A DNA stretch of 64,000 bases. Origin: Paramecium sonneborni. Its lineage: Eukaryota; Ciliophora; Oligohymenophorea; Peniculida; Parameciidae. The position numbers and the translations under genes were made by a program. The first letter of the stretch is position 1; each line of letters begins with the position of its first letter. The DNA is taken from the NCBI GenBank assembly GCA_905182985.1, contig CAJJDN010000186.1:18033-82032 (forward strand), given 5' to 3'. Below the pieces are notes generated by a model. That model saw nothing but the letters and a program-made list of their open reading frames with translations. It did not search any database and was not told the DNA's origin. Positions 23,115 to 35,735 of the stretch are shown here, one piece after another.

Positions 23115-24291
23115 TCAAAAAGTTTGTTTAATGGCCTTCTCTATTTCGATATTACTAATTAAATGCTCTATAGAATTTAAAAGTAATAAGGATAGCAATT
23201 AAAAGTGACTTTCAAGTTCAAAACCTGGTACTTCTTTGATATTTAAGTTAGATATCTGATTGAGCAATTGATTTTTAGGTATTACATAGCTCCATTTTAA
23301 AGGCATTTCAAACAGTATTACAATTAAGATTCTTGGATTAATTGCTTGTTAATGCATTTTCTATTAAATAACATAGATAATTTCCTCTGCCATTAATTGT
23401 AATAATCTCCCAATAATATTAAATTAAATACACAAGATTGTAAAGCTAAATAACTAAATGATTAAACTCCAATTTCTAAATTAGATTGAATAGGTTTTAG
23501 ATTATAATTTTTATTTATGAATTCGGAAATGATTTCTTTAGCTTTAATAAAGAAGTAATTAATATTGAGGTTTTTTAAAGTGTCATATTGTAAAAATGTA
23601 AATCCTCGACGGATTTCGATATCAAATATTTATAATAATTGTTGTAATTTCAAATAATTTATCCTAGATATTTTGCTTCTTATTTTTATTCTAGCTAGCA
23701 CAACCATTTAATCAAGAATAAAATTAAAGAAAATATACAACCAAGAGATTTTAAATTCTTGTTTATTAAACTAATTAATAAATTATTCCATTAAATCTTC
23801 GTAAATAAAGCCTAATTAATAATGAAGATTTTATCTTTATTAAAAGAATCCTAATTATTTAATATTATTTAAATTTAGCATAATTTTTTGGTTCTTGACA
23901 AAAATAAATTATTTTAGTAGATTTTTTCTAAAAGCATCTTCAATTCACTTATTTCAATGTCATTAACATTAAAATAGAGGGCTGAAGATGTATTAAATTG
24001 AAGACTGTTGGAATAAAATAGGCCATCAATAAAAAATTAAAATTTGTTAATAATAATTTTAGGAGATTCAAATTCACTAATCTCATACATTCAGTCATAG
24101 TGTTCTAATATACGATACTGATATCTATTTAATTTTTTGTCAACAATTAAAACATTATAAACTTTCTTTTAGTTAAAAATGTTTTCATAATAATCATCAA
24201 TAATTTATTTCCCAGAATTAAACTGAATAACAATTAATTTTAAAGGATTTTTATATATAAATTAATTATCGAGTAAGCAGATTGTTAGCAT
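23115..24291 (-). pseudogene. Decayed gene of unknown family
   Basis: From ATG 24291 the minus strand reads protein-like in three successive frames. The first runs NVLIVDKKLNRYQYRILEHYD up to a TGA, then MYEISEFESPKIIINKFQFF. The second includes IEIRRGFTFLQYDTLKNLNI and KAKEIISEFINKNYNLKPIQ. The third includes FEMPLKWSYVIPKNQLLNQI and NIKEVPGFELESHFQ and ends at TGA 23115-23117. I could not bridge the frame changes with plausible 20-31 nt introns. The pattern fits a gene with one nonsense change and at least two indels. No domain recognised. Confidence 0.5.
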
Positions 24292-24312
24292 ATATAATAA
24301 ATATTTTAATTT

Positions 24313-25058
24313 ATGAATAAAAATAAAGAATAGGGAAAGTAAACTTAAAATGCTAAAGTAAACGATTCTAATTTGAATAAAAATAAAGAATTGTAGAAGC
24401 TTGTTTAAAATAATAAGCATTTTGAATTTTTGCCTAGTGGTAAAATTAAATGCATTTTAACACATCATGAAATCTTACCAACTTTATAAGAATTTAACAA
24501 TTATCTTAATGGAAAAAGCTACAAAAATGCATAAGAAAATGATATTGACTTTACATAATTTGAACCATATATTGTATAGCATAAATCTGATAGGTAAAAA
24601 AATATATTTATAAAGTAGAAATAAATTATTTTGTAATTTAACTAGATAGAATATAAGCAAAAAGAAATCTGTTGTCCTTAAACATGTAAATGGAAAGAGA
24701 TACAAATATTATTTATCAAGTAATCTATAAAAATCTAAATTTTCTAGAGTATTTAGAGGAATAAGCCAAAGAAGAATAAGAAAATCAAGAGGATAATTAA
24801 GAAGATTAAGTGTAAAATGAATTAGAAGAATTGAATAATTTAATAAATGAAGAGGAAGAAGAAGTTTAAGCTAAGAAATAAAAAAGTGGAATTCTAAAAG
24901 GAGGAAAGAAAATAAATAAAAAGAAAGTTAAACCATAATAAGAAGTATAAATAGAAATTGAGAAGCCAATCTCATAAAAATAGAAAGAATAATAAGGATT
25001 AGAGAGAAAATAAGTGAAAAAGCTAAAAAGCAAAAAGTAGAATGTATAAGAAGAATGA
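24313..25058 (+). CDS. SURF2: Surfeit locus protein 2 homologue (231 aa)
   Basis: Two introns (24594-24615, 22 nt, ending AAG; 24720-24747, 28 nt) give 232 codons to TGA 25056-25058. The N-terminal half matches the SURF2 layout as I know it: HFEFLPSGKIKCILTHHEIL, then NNYLNGKSYKNA, then FEPYIVQHKSD, then NKLFCNLTRQNISKKKSVVL and HVNGKRYKYYL. The family's paired features, 'G-K-x-x-C-x-L-T-x-H-E' and 'L-F-C-x-L-T..H-x-x-G-x-R-Y', are both present, and the second is seen only after splicing, which supports the intron calls. The C-terminal half is Glu/Lys/Gln-rich and nucleolar-like. SURF2 is linked to ribosome biogenesis (binding 5S RNP components in human cells). It lies 57 bp from the convergent helicase gene. 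Confidence 0.88.
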
Positions 25059-25115
25059 ATAACAATGACTTTATTCTGTATAATATAAATGTAATCTAAA
25101 AAAAATATTAACAAA

Positions 25116-26495
25116 TCATGGTAATTATTCTTCTTAAGTTTCTTTTCTTTTTTATTTTGATTTTACTTTTTTCTTTTGTAAATCCAAGAATTTTTCAGTG
25201 GTACCATCTTATTACATTTTCTTATAAGATATGATGAATATTTACAATTTTAATAGTTTTAATAGCTTTGGTTACATCTGTCATATTTGATAATACTTTT
25301 TCTTCATTGAATTTGATTTCTTCCATTTTTAAATTAATTAAATTTTCAATAGCTAATATTCTTTCGACATCAAATTAAGTCATCAATGTTATAGCTGTAC
25401 CTCTAAATGAATAGAAATAGATAAATATATACCTTCTTCCAGCTCTTCCTGTTCTACCAACACGATGAATATAATCTGTATCAACTTTAGGTACATTCCA
25501 ATTAATTACAAATTTAACATTTGGTATATCAAGTCCTCTAGATGCAACATCTGTGGCTACTAAAACTTAAGTCTTTTAAGATCTATAAGCTCTTAAATTA
25601 CTAATTCTTTCATGCTGAGGTAACATAGAATGTAAACATGTTGATTTAATTTAAAAATGATTAAGTAATTCATTTAATTCATGACATTTTCTACAAGTAG
25701 GAGCAAATACTATAGTAGATGCCCCTTCTAATTTTTTCATTAAATGAATAAAATAATAATCTTTAACTAAATCTGGCATTAATAAAAATTTGTGTTTTAT
25801 GGTTTCTGATACTTTCTATTCTGGGTCATTTATACATTCAATAAATTAGAGATCTGAAAATTGATCTTTCAATTATTGAGTGACATTATTAAGAGTGGCT
25901 GATACTAATGCAATTTATGGAGATTCACATTATTAATAGACATTTTTAACATCTTCCCAAATTTATGGTTCAAGTAATCTATCTACTTCATCTAAAATGA
26001 AATATTTAACATTTTTAATATATTTCTAGAAATTAACATCAATATTAAGCAATTCTGAACATCTACCAGGAGTTCCAACTATAATATGTGGTATTTATCC
26101 TAATTGTTTAACTTATTTTGAAGAGGATAGTCCTCCAATTAACAATGCTAATCTTAAATTAACACTAGCACCAAATATTTAGATTTATTCAGCTATTTAA
26201 ACAGCAAGTTCTCTATTGGCAGTTAATACAATAGCAAATATTCCATATGGATCTTAACTTAATGTTTAAAGAATTGGGAATGAAAATGCTGCTGTCTTTC
26301 CAGTACCTGTTTAAGATGAAACTATAATTATTATTAATTAATTTGATTACTTAAGACATTATTTCCTTAAAGTAATGGAGGAATACTTAAAACTTAAATA
26401 GGTCTTGGTTCTTTATAGTCTATTTTCCAACATAATTTCAATAACCATTAATCTAAACCTAATTCTTCAAATTTGTGATATTCACCACTATTCAT
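25116..26495 (-). CDS. DDX49: DEAD-box-family RNA helicase, DDX49/Dbp8 type (431 aa)
   Basis: Three introns (26322-26350, 25403-25432, 25221-25245) give 432 codons. All helicase motifs can be placed: Q-motif region FEELGLDQWLL, motif [21 protein letters not shown], Ia [13 protein letters not shown], Ib [25 protein letters not shown], then [26 protein letters not shown], and [30 protein letters not shown], the [20 protein letters not shown] block and the ending [20 protein letters not shown] are characteristic of DDX49/Dbp8, which acts in 40S ribosomal subunit processing in the nucleolus. Motif II reads DEVD instead of DEAD, and motif Ia lacks the usual Pro-Thr. The length fits the family. It starts 25 bp from the divergent membrane-protein gene. 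Confidence 0.92.
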
Positions 26496-26520
26496 TTTTA
26501 ATATTATTATTATAATTTAA

Positions 26521-27775
26521 ATGATTAATAATCATGCTTGTACATTACAATCAGAATGTGTTGAACTTTATAATTGTATTAATGGGATATGTACACATAA
26601 GAACTTCTTTCCACCAACCTTATCTGAGTTGATAGGTATGCTAATAATAGCCATTTTTACAGGTTTTGCATCTCTTGCTGGTAATTTATAATATTAAAAT
26701 TATTTTAGGAATAGGAGGAGGAGGAGTTGTTGTTTCTTTGATGACAATGTTTTTTAATTATTCATAAAAAGAAGCTTTATTAGGAGTATTCTTACCTATT
26801 TTTGGAGCAGCTTTAGGCAATTTCCTAAATTTAGTTTAACAATTGGATCCATAAACTAAAACTCCAGTTGTTAAAATAAGAAGTGCAATAGTTGCATGTC
26901 CAGGTATGATAATTGGAAGTATGGTTGGCCTTATTCTTAATAAAATACTACCTGCTTTCTTTTTAATATCAATTTTACAATACTTTTTATACTTTTCATG
27001 TTAAAAGTTTTATAAAACTGCTGTTAAAGAATGGAACAATGAAAATTAAAGAAAATTAGAATAAAATTCACTTGATATTCCAATACTTAATAAATTATCC
27101 GAAGAAAAACAATAACTACTTTAAGGTAGTTCATTTCGAGACAATTTTGATACTATAATTGCTATTTGTATCATTGTTGTAACTGTTCTTCTTGGATTGT
27201 TCCTTAGAGGATCTGCAAATGTCTAATCTATTATTGGAGTATCTTATTGTGGTTTCTTTTATTGGATAATTACATTAGGTTTAGTCATTACATTATACTA
27301 TTATTTCGATAAAATGTTTGATAGATTTCAAAAAGAAGAATTAAAACCATTAAAAAAAGAATGTTTAAGAGATTCAATTAAAGCTGGATTATTTAATGGA
27401 TTTGGATTAGGTGGAGGTATGATACTTATACCTATGTATATGGGAATGGGTTATACTACTATACAAAGTACAGGAACATCATCATTTAATGTTTTACTTA
27501 GTTCTTTTTAAGTTGCAGCTCAAGTTATTATTCTTGGTTATATGGGAACAATCTAAGCCTTTACTTTATTTACATTAACTGTTATTGGATGCTATTTCTC
27601 TAGTTCTTATATTTTTAATTACTTAAAAAGAAGAGATAGATTGTCTATCATTATGTGGGGATTAGTTGGATTTGTCATTTTTGCTATGCTTAATTTGGCA
27701 ATATAATTTTTTCAGAAATGGTCTCATAATGGTTACTAGATTTTTGAGTTATTTGCATTTTAAAGTATTTGTTGA
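26521..27775 (+). CDS. TauE/SafE-family membrane transporter (408 aa)
   Basis: One intron (26681-26708, 28 nt) gives 409 codons, ATG 26521 to TGA 27773-27775. The protein begins with a short Cys-containing segment, then about eight hydrophobic spans. The two family repeats are visible: GIGGGGVVVSLMTMFFNYSQ early and FGLGGGMILIPMYMGMGYTT late, each followed by a span with Gly/Ser/Thr (STGTSSFNVLLSSF). This glycine-rich duplicated motif typifies the sulfite/organosulfonate exporter (TauE/SafE) family, members of which are numerous in ciliates and plants. Substrate cannot be told from sequence. A cytosolic loop of about 60 residues separates the halves. It shares a 25-bp divergent spacer with the helicase gene. 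Confidence 0.88.
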
Positions 27776-28246
27776 ATACTTATAATACTATATTTTTATA
27801 TTTAAAAATAAATATTCTTTGTTCACAAAATCATCTTTTTTTTGTTTAAGAATTTTTAAAATTTAGATAAAAAGAATATATTTGTAGCAACAGAAATATA
27901 TTAGCTTCAAAAATGATAAATAATTTATAGAATAAAAGATTGGGAAAAAATAAATTATATATTTTCAATTAGGTCGTTATACTTCTAAATTAAAACGTAA
28001 AATATGAATGATAAATTTAATCTAATAAAATTATTGAATATAGTAATAACAATCAGAAATAATAAAATTAGTAATAATAAGATATTGATTAATAAAATGG
28101 AATAAGTAATTAATTGTTGAATCACTATAATGAGATAGAAGATATAGTTATTTGAACAGAATAGTATATTATAAGAATTAATAAATTTAGAATGATTTAT
28201 ATATAAAAACAATATTTGATAAATTATAAATAGTTAATTATTAAAA
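27776..28246. other. AT-rich intergenic region
   Basis: Spacer of 471 bp with no convincing gene. Minus-strand open stretches are Ile/Leu/Asn-only and look like chance. Confidence 0.5.
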
Positions 28247-29770
<1,524 letters not shown>

Positions 29771-29826
29771 TTAATTTTAATACTTTATTTTATTTTTTAG
29801 TTAAAATAATTTAAAGTAACTAGAAA

Positions 29827-31206
29827 ATGAGCAAAGTTTATGAACTTTATATTCACTTACTTGTAAAACAACAACATAGTCCTATGATTTCAACGATATC
29901 TAAGTATGAACCTAATGGTTTCAAGGATGACAATAATCCATTGTGTATGGCAAACAAATTTAGAGTCATGAGATATAGATCAGAAAAATTACTATTGTCA
30001 GATACTATTCTTTAACATTATATCAATCTATTTAAATATAATAGATAACTCTTTATATTGTTTCTTAGAAAATTAACTTCTCCTATTTAAGAACACGAAA
30101 TATCAGAATAATAATAAATAGAGAATGTTATTTAATAAATTGAACTAGATAGTATTCTTATAGAATAGTTAAATTTATGGTCTCATTTATTTTAACTCTC
30201 TTTTTAATAACTTCAATCATTATTTTTATGTTAAAAAATGATTGATTTCTTGAATTTCCTTAAAGAATTTTTAATTAATCAATTACAAAGATTTCAAAAT
30301 ATTGATTTATCTTAAGTTAATTTAGATCAAGAATCACAAAAAACTGATAAAACATAAATTGTCTATGTTAATGATATGTATGAAAATCACTACAAACCAA
30401 GTAGTAAAAAGAAATTGATATCTTTTACTCATAAAAATGAATTAAGTGAATCAGATTAAAATACTATTATTAAAATAATTCAAAAAAAGAAATTAGCTAC
30501 TATTAGAGATATATATAATAGCATAATTACTTAATTTGATCTATAGCCAAAGATATAATATTCTGATTCTAATGGATAATGGACATGTCATATTTAAATT
30601 AAAGAAGTTTAATCTAAATAAACTTCTTAAAATAAAAGTTAATCACTTATATCTTCATAAATACATATAATTAAGTAATTATGTCCAATTATCTTTGATT
30701 ATATTATTGAAAATACTAATTAAAATATTGATCAAATTAAAAATAACAAAGGTGTACTAAATCTTGCTTTACCAATATCTAAAAATCATAAATTAATACC
30801 TTAAGAAGATTATTTAAAATTATTACCTTACAATTATGAATTTATTGAAAATTATATAGAAAATAAAAACTGTAATGAGACATGTTCAATTAGAAAATTA
30901 TAAAATGAAGTAACTAACTATTTAATTTAAAAATATAATTAATTTTCAATTAATAAATAATTATTAAGTGTAGCCTCAACATATGAATTGAATATGACTT
31001 TTATAGAAAATAGCTAACAAAAATCAATTTAAAAGTATAATTTAATATAGTAAGCATTTAGGACATTTACCACAAAATTAAGATTTTGTAATGCAAGATT
31101 GATTGGATAGTAATACATTATAAACATAATTGGAAATTTGATTTTCGGAGAAGAGAAAACAAGAAAATTTGATACTATTAATTAATTTTTGTTATAAGTT
31201 TAATGA
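29827..31206 (+). CDS. Hypothetical protein (459 aa)
   Basis: A single intronless frame of 460 codons runs from ATG 29827 to TGA 31204-31206. It begins MSKVYELYIHLLVKQQHSPM and continues with alternating helical and Gln/Asn-rich stretches, for example HYINLFKYNRQLFILFLRKL, LFLCQKMIDFLNFLKEFLIN and FRTFTTKLRFCNARLIGQQY. I see no catalytic motif, signal peptide or clear membrane span. The codon pattern and length favour a real gene. It begins 56 bp after the MYND kinase stop and ends 140 bp before the channel gene. Confidence 0.75.
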
Positions 31207-31346
31207 ATAAACTAAATTACTTTATATGTATCGTAATCATAGTTCAATTTGTTTCAGGAATATAATAATAAATAAAATGTAAATTAAATAAAATCTAATC
31301 CAAAGTTTGATTATCTAAAATACTGCAATAGAAAACTTTATATAAT

Positions 31347-34155
31347 ATGAAGCATTGCAATTAATAGGTACATAGTGGATTTAATCAAGGTGATTAATCA
31401 TATGGATAATTAAATGATTCATAATATAATTAGAAGAAAACATAAATAAGTTTATTAAAAGATTAATAATATATTGATGCAGAATAATTAAAAAAGTTAG
31501 AAGAACACAATGAAGATTAATTGAATTAGTAATAAAAATGGGTTATTTTATTATTGTTTAAAATAATAAGGCCTGAAGAACCTAAAAAAATAATATGGGA
31601 TTTGATAGGAATGTCATTTATATTTATTCAAATGATAACAATTCCATTAATTTTGACTTTTAGTCTTGAAATATCAGGTGCTTTTGCTATTTTTAATGAT
31701 ATAATGGATTACTATTTCTTAATTGATATTTTGTTGTAATTTTAAACGGGCTATTATAAAAAGTATTAATAAAGAAATATATATTTGTTAGGGGTAATTT
31801 TGTAAGTTAGAGAAAGTAAATAGCATTAAATTATTTAAAATTATGGTTTTGGTTGGATCTAATATCATCATTTCCATATGATGATATGATTTCTTTATTT
31901 ATTGATGATTAAAATTCAGAATAATTGTAGAGAAATACATAAATAATAAAAATTATGAGAATAATAAGGTTTATAAAAGTAATTAGATTAATGAGAGCAT
32001 TAAAATTGAAGAAAATAATAAATTAAATAGAAGATTCATTATTACTAGATAAAACAATTATTTCTATAATATCTTTTTTTAAGATTTGTTTAATAATTTT
32101 AAGTTTATCTCATTGGTTAGCTTGTATTTGGAATGGTATAAGATTTATTGAAGAAACAGATAACAATTGGTATACTCAATATGTGATAAATTTTGATTAA
32201 GAATTAGATAATAATCCAGATTTATGGTTTAATTAGTATGTGGCAGGAATATATTTTAGGTATATTTGATTTTATAGAAGAAATAAAGCATAACAACAAT
32301 GATTACTATAGGATATGGAGATATATCACCTAAAAATACAATAGAAAGATCATTTGGAATTTTTGTCATGATTTTAGCTTCAGGTGTTTTTGGTTATGTG
32401 ATGAATTCAATTGTATTATTATTTTAAAATATGAATGAATCATTAGAAGATTTATTGAATAAAAATACTGCTGCAATAAAGTAAATTAAATTAATATATA
32501 AAGATATATGAAATAAAAAGAAATTAATAAAAAGTTGCAATCAAGAATTAAAAATTATTTAGAATGGTTAATAGAAGATGAATAATTATAAAAGAGTTAC
32601 GCTCATAATACACTTGAAAAATTATCATTACCATTAAAAAATTAATTAACTTAAATTGTTCATGGTAAAATGATGAATTAGATTAAATTTTTGAGTAAGA
32701 ACTTTTCTTCAATTTTATTGAAAAAGTTAGCATTTACATTTTAGGAAGAAAGTATAATAATATTTTATAATTATTATAGTTTACAATCCAGAAGATTGGA
32801 TTATAAATTAAAATGATCAAATTAATGATGATACATCTATTTATTTTATATTAAATGGGAGAGTATCAGTATGTATACCAAAAACTAAAGGAATTATTGA
32901 ATTAATGGAATTGAGTAAAAAATAATATTTTGGTGAAATATCATTTTTTGGCAATGTCCCAAGATGTGCATCTGTGAAAGCTAGAAATTTCATTAATTTA
33001 TTTCGATTGTCAAGAAAATCATTTTTGGAATAATGTGAGATTGAAGATATTGAATAGTTTTTTTAATTGAAATTTAAAATTGAATTTGAGTAGGATTATG
33101 AAGATTTAAATTTATTTTGTTATGTTTGTTAAGCACCAAATCATACTTCAAAGAATTGTCCAAATGTACATTATGTTATAAATAAATATGATAGAATAAA
33201 TATTATTGAGAAATATAATGAAGAAATTAAATCATTCATTAATGAAAAAAGAAGATTAAGAAAGAAATGTCATACTTTTCAATATCTAACTAATAAAAGA
33301 AATTAATAAGTAATTTAAGAACTTACAGAAGAAGCTTATCATATTGAGAAATATGTTAATTTTCATTAGACTACTCCAGAAATATTGAGAATTAAAGATT
33401 CATTTAGAACTGATTCAATCAAAGAATATACTAATTTTACACCCACATCTAATTTAAATTCAATAGCTAGACTTCAAAATTATAATGCAGAATTATACGC
33501 TGAAAATGTGAGGTAATAAAAAGAACAATAAAAAAAGAATAAATTGAAAAGTAAATTTGTATAATTTTTACATAACAAAAAAGATCAAAGATAATCAGTA
33601 AGTAAATCATCTAATAATAATTTTTCAAAATTAGTAATGAATTTAACTAAATTAAAAAAAGAATAAGATTAGTTATAATAAAATTTAGATTAAGTATCTT
33701 AATCTAGATTATCATCCCCTTCTACTATTAAACCTAAGTTATTAAGAGCTCCTACAATGGTAGCAAGAAAATTAAATCCAGATAAAAGGAATACAAGATT
33801 ATAACGATTACCTAGGAAAACTTATTTAGAATAGGTTTGCGGATTAGATAAATGTAATTAACAATGTTTTGATGTTATAATGGAAGATGCTATAGAAAGT
33901 TCAACTTAACCTCTAAAATAATCAACTGTTACATAATCTAAAAAGAAAACTATAATCTTATAGAAATCAACTGAATCCACAATAATTGAATCTGTCTAAT
34001 TCCCAGATATTTATTTTAGTTAATAACTAAAAAGAAGTTCATCTTCTGATGAATTTAATGTAAAATCATATTCAGATTTAGATAAATATTCTAAATAATT
34101 TCTCGAAGATATGATATATTTGGTAACTAATTACAAATTGTAAAATTGTAAATGA
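31347..34155 (+). CDS. Voltage/cyclic-nucleotide-gated-type K+ channel with CCHC zinc knuckle (899 aa)
   Basis: Four introns (31763-31791, 32260-32288, 32481-32503, 32752-32779) give exactly 900 codons. In order, a cytosolic N-terminus (to about residue 75) is followed by membrane spans starting IIRPEEPKKIIWDLIGMSFI, an S4 with basic residues every third position (IMRIIRFIKVIRLMRALKLK), S5 with SLSHWLACIW, the pore helix and selectivity filter MITIGYGDIS (GYG, K+ selective), S6, a C-linker, and a cyclic-nucleotide-binding domain (YFILNGRVSVCI; YFGEISFFGNVPRCASVKAR) retaining the key Glu and Arg. After it lies a retroviral-type CCHC knuckle, CYVCQAPNHTSKNC. The last 250 residues are Ser/Lys/Gln-rich. 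It belongs with EAG/HCN/CNG-like channels; such channels set ciliary excitability in Paramecium. The CCHC knuckle is unusual in channels outside ciliates as far as I know. Confidence 0.92.
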
Positions 34156-34173
34156 TAAAAATATATGTATATA

Positions 34174-34853
34174 TCATGTTTTTTTTACTTATTTGACTTT
34201 CATTTAAGCAATATGCAATGTAACAGATTTTTTATTTATATTATCTTGCAATCTAGATTTTGGTCGAGAATAGAGGGTTGCTAATTCTTAAATTTTTTCA
34301 AGAGACGAATACTATTTCTCTTCAATTGATTATTTAGAGCTTTCAATATTATGATAATATTTACTTAGTTTAACAATCTTAGTATTCTGTAATCAATCTA
34401 TTTTTTCTAGAGTTTGTTTTAAAAGAGATAGATTATTTTTGTTAATTGAGATTCATAAAATTGTTGTGGAATGTATTTGATCTTTATTTTGATTCAATAT
34501 GAATAGTTTATTTCTACTGATCCAATAAAATTTTATCTATAATCGATTATGTTTTTTGTTGGAGTTACTGATTCTTCTAATTTTAATTATCTTCGAGATC
34601 TTTTTTTAATTATGCAATCTCTTTTTGGTAACCCTAACAAATATATAAGAATCATTACAATAATTTAACTCTTATATTCTTTCTCTAGATTTAATTATTA
34701 TTCATAGAGTTCTTGTATATTTTCACAATGAATTTTTAATCTCTATTCTGTCTAAAGTAATTTTAGTTTTTGATACCCTGATATGAGATCGGCATTCTCC
34801 CTCATACTTTTATAATTGTTATTCTAACTAGGTATATTGGGAATTGATTTCAT
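34174..34853 (-). CDS. Coiled-coil protein (209 aa)
   Basis: ATG 34853 to TGA 34174-34176 with two introns of 25 nt (34634-34658, 34340-34364; the second ends AAG and contains a TGA) gives 210 codons. It starts MKSIPNIPSQNNNYKSMREN, then forms a coiled coil (residues about 18-95, ELYEQQLNLEKEYKSQIIGY). The rest is Ser/Lys/Gln-rich with a basic end. No domain recognised. It converges on the channel gene with only 18 bp between stop codons. Confidence 0.8.
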
Positions 34854-35115
34854 GTAAAATTCTAGAGAGAGAAGTGAATATAAAATACCCAAATAACTCA
34901 TCTAATACAGAGATAATAACTTGAATCCCTTTTAAGGCAGTGTTTGGTTATGGGATTGTTTATGTTGATTAACCTAATTCTTACAACTTATTTGTAAGTT
35001 TCGGAAAGTAAGTAGTTATCTATAGAAATAATTGTAGAACAGATTACTTCTTATTGTATTTGATCTATTAAGTTCATGAAGATAATATTTATTATTGTTA
35101 TTATTATTGTGAATA
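34854..35115. other. Spacer between two minus-strand genes
   Basis: A stretch of 262 bp with no gene, presumably the promoter of the coiled-coil gene and 3' UTR of the complex I gene. It holds GTT/ATT-rich simple sequence at 35085-35110. Confidence 0.45.
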
Positions 35116-35712
35116 TCAATTTCCAATAAATTTAGTTTATTCTCTTGGTGGCTTTTCATTTCTTTAGTGTTTCAAAGCGGGATGAGGTTATCTTAACAAT
35201 TCAAATGTACTTTCATCTTAAGTCTATTCCCATGGTTTAAAATATCTATACAAATATATAGTTGTTATTTACTTCATTTGATCAACTAAATCAACTTCTT
35301 TAGCAAGTTATTGGATAAGAAATTCTATCTATTCAAATCCAAATTCCTCTTCAAGTTGTCTAATATCTTCGATTTCATCTGTAATACGCATAATATATTT
35401 TAATTTCTCTTCAGTATAAATTCTGTAAAGAACGCCTTCAGGAATTTCTAACTTTAATTTATCAAGTATAGTATAGCATAACTTCATTATCTTTGCTCTT
35501 GGCATAGGTTCAACATCAAGAAAACTGTATCCAGTGGTTAATTTGATTTTAGATGATGGTACCTCATATTTCTTGGCATCATAAGGTCTTAAATAAACAG
35601 GAATAGGATTTGATTAAGTAGCTTATGTTTGAGTACCAGATGCAACATTGGATGATCCAAGTTTAGTTGAAAATCTGAATCGTGGCATCCATCTATAAAA
35701 TGTTTGAATCAT
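35116..35712 (-). CDS. NDUFA5: NADH dehydrogenase (complex I) subunit NDUFA5 homologue (189 aa)
   Basis: One intron (35246-35272, 27 nt) gives 190 codons. The N-terminus MIQTFYRWMPRFRFSTK is basic and amphipathic, a typical mitochondrial presequence. The conserved core of the 29/30-kDa accessory subunit follows: RAKIMKLCYTILDKLKLEIP, then GVLYRIYTEEKLKYIMRITD, DIRQLEEEFGFEQIEFLIQQ and the closing YFKPWE, matching the family's LY-x-x-[IT]-L-..-IP..YR-x-YTE..K and the W-x-PL/KPWE end. The protein sits on the peripheral arm of complex I in the mitochondrial matrix. It is longer than the animal protein (about 116 aa) by an N-terminal extension and a basic tail. Its start codon is 23 bp from that of SEC24 on the other strand. 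Confidence 0.9.
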
Positions 35713-35735
35713 TAATATTTAATAAATAATAATAA
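35713..35735. promoter_or_regulatory. 23-bp divergent spacer between NDUFA5 and SEC24 start codons
   Basis: Only 23 bp of AT-only-like sequence separate the two ATG codons. Any promoter must be shared, tiny, or overlap the coding ends. The spacing is read directly from the two gene models. Confidence 0.6.

Noticed and set aside
22700..24290. Long open frames in all three minus-strand frames taken as separate genes
   Set aside because: With TGA as the only stop and high AT content, long open frames arise by chance; only the best codon-biased fragments were used.
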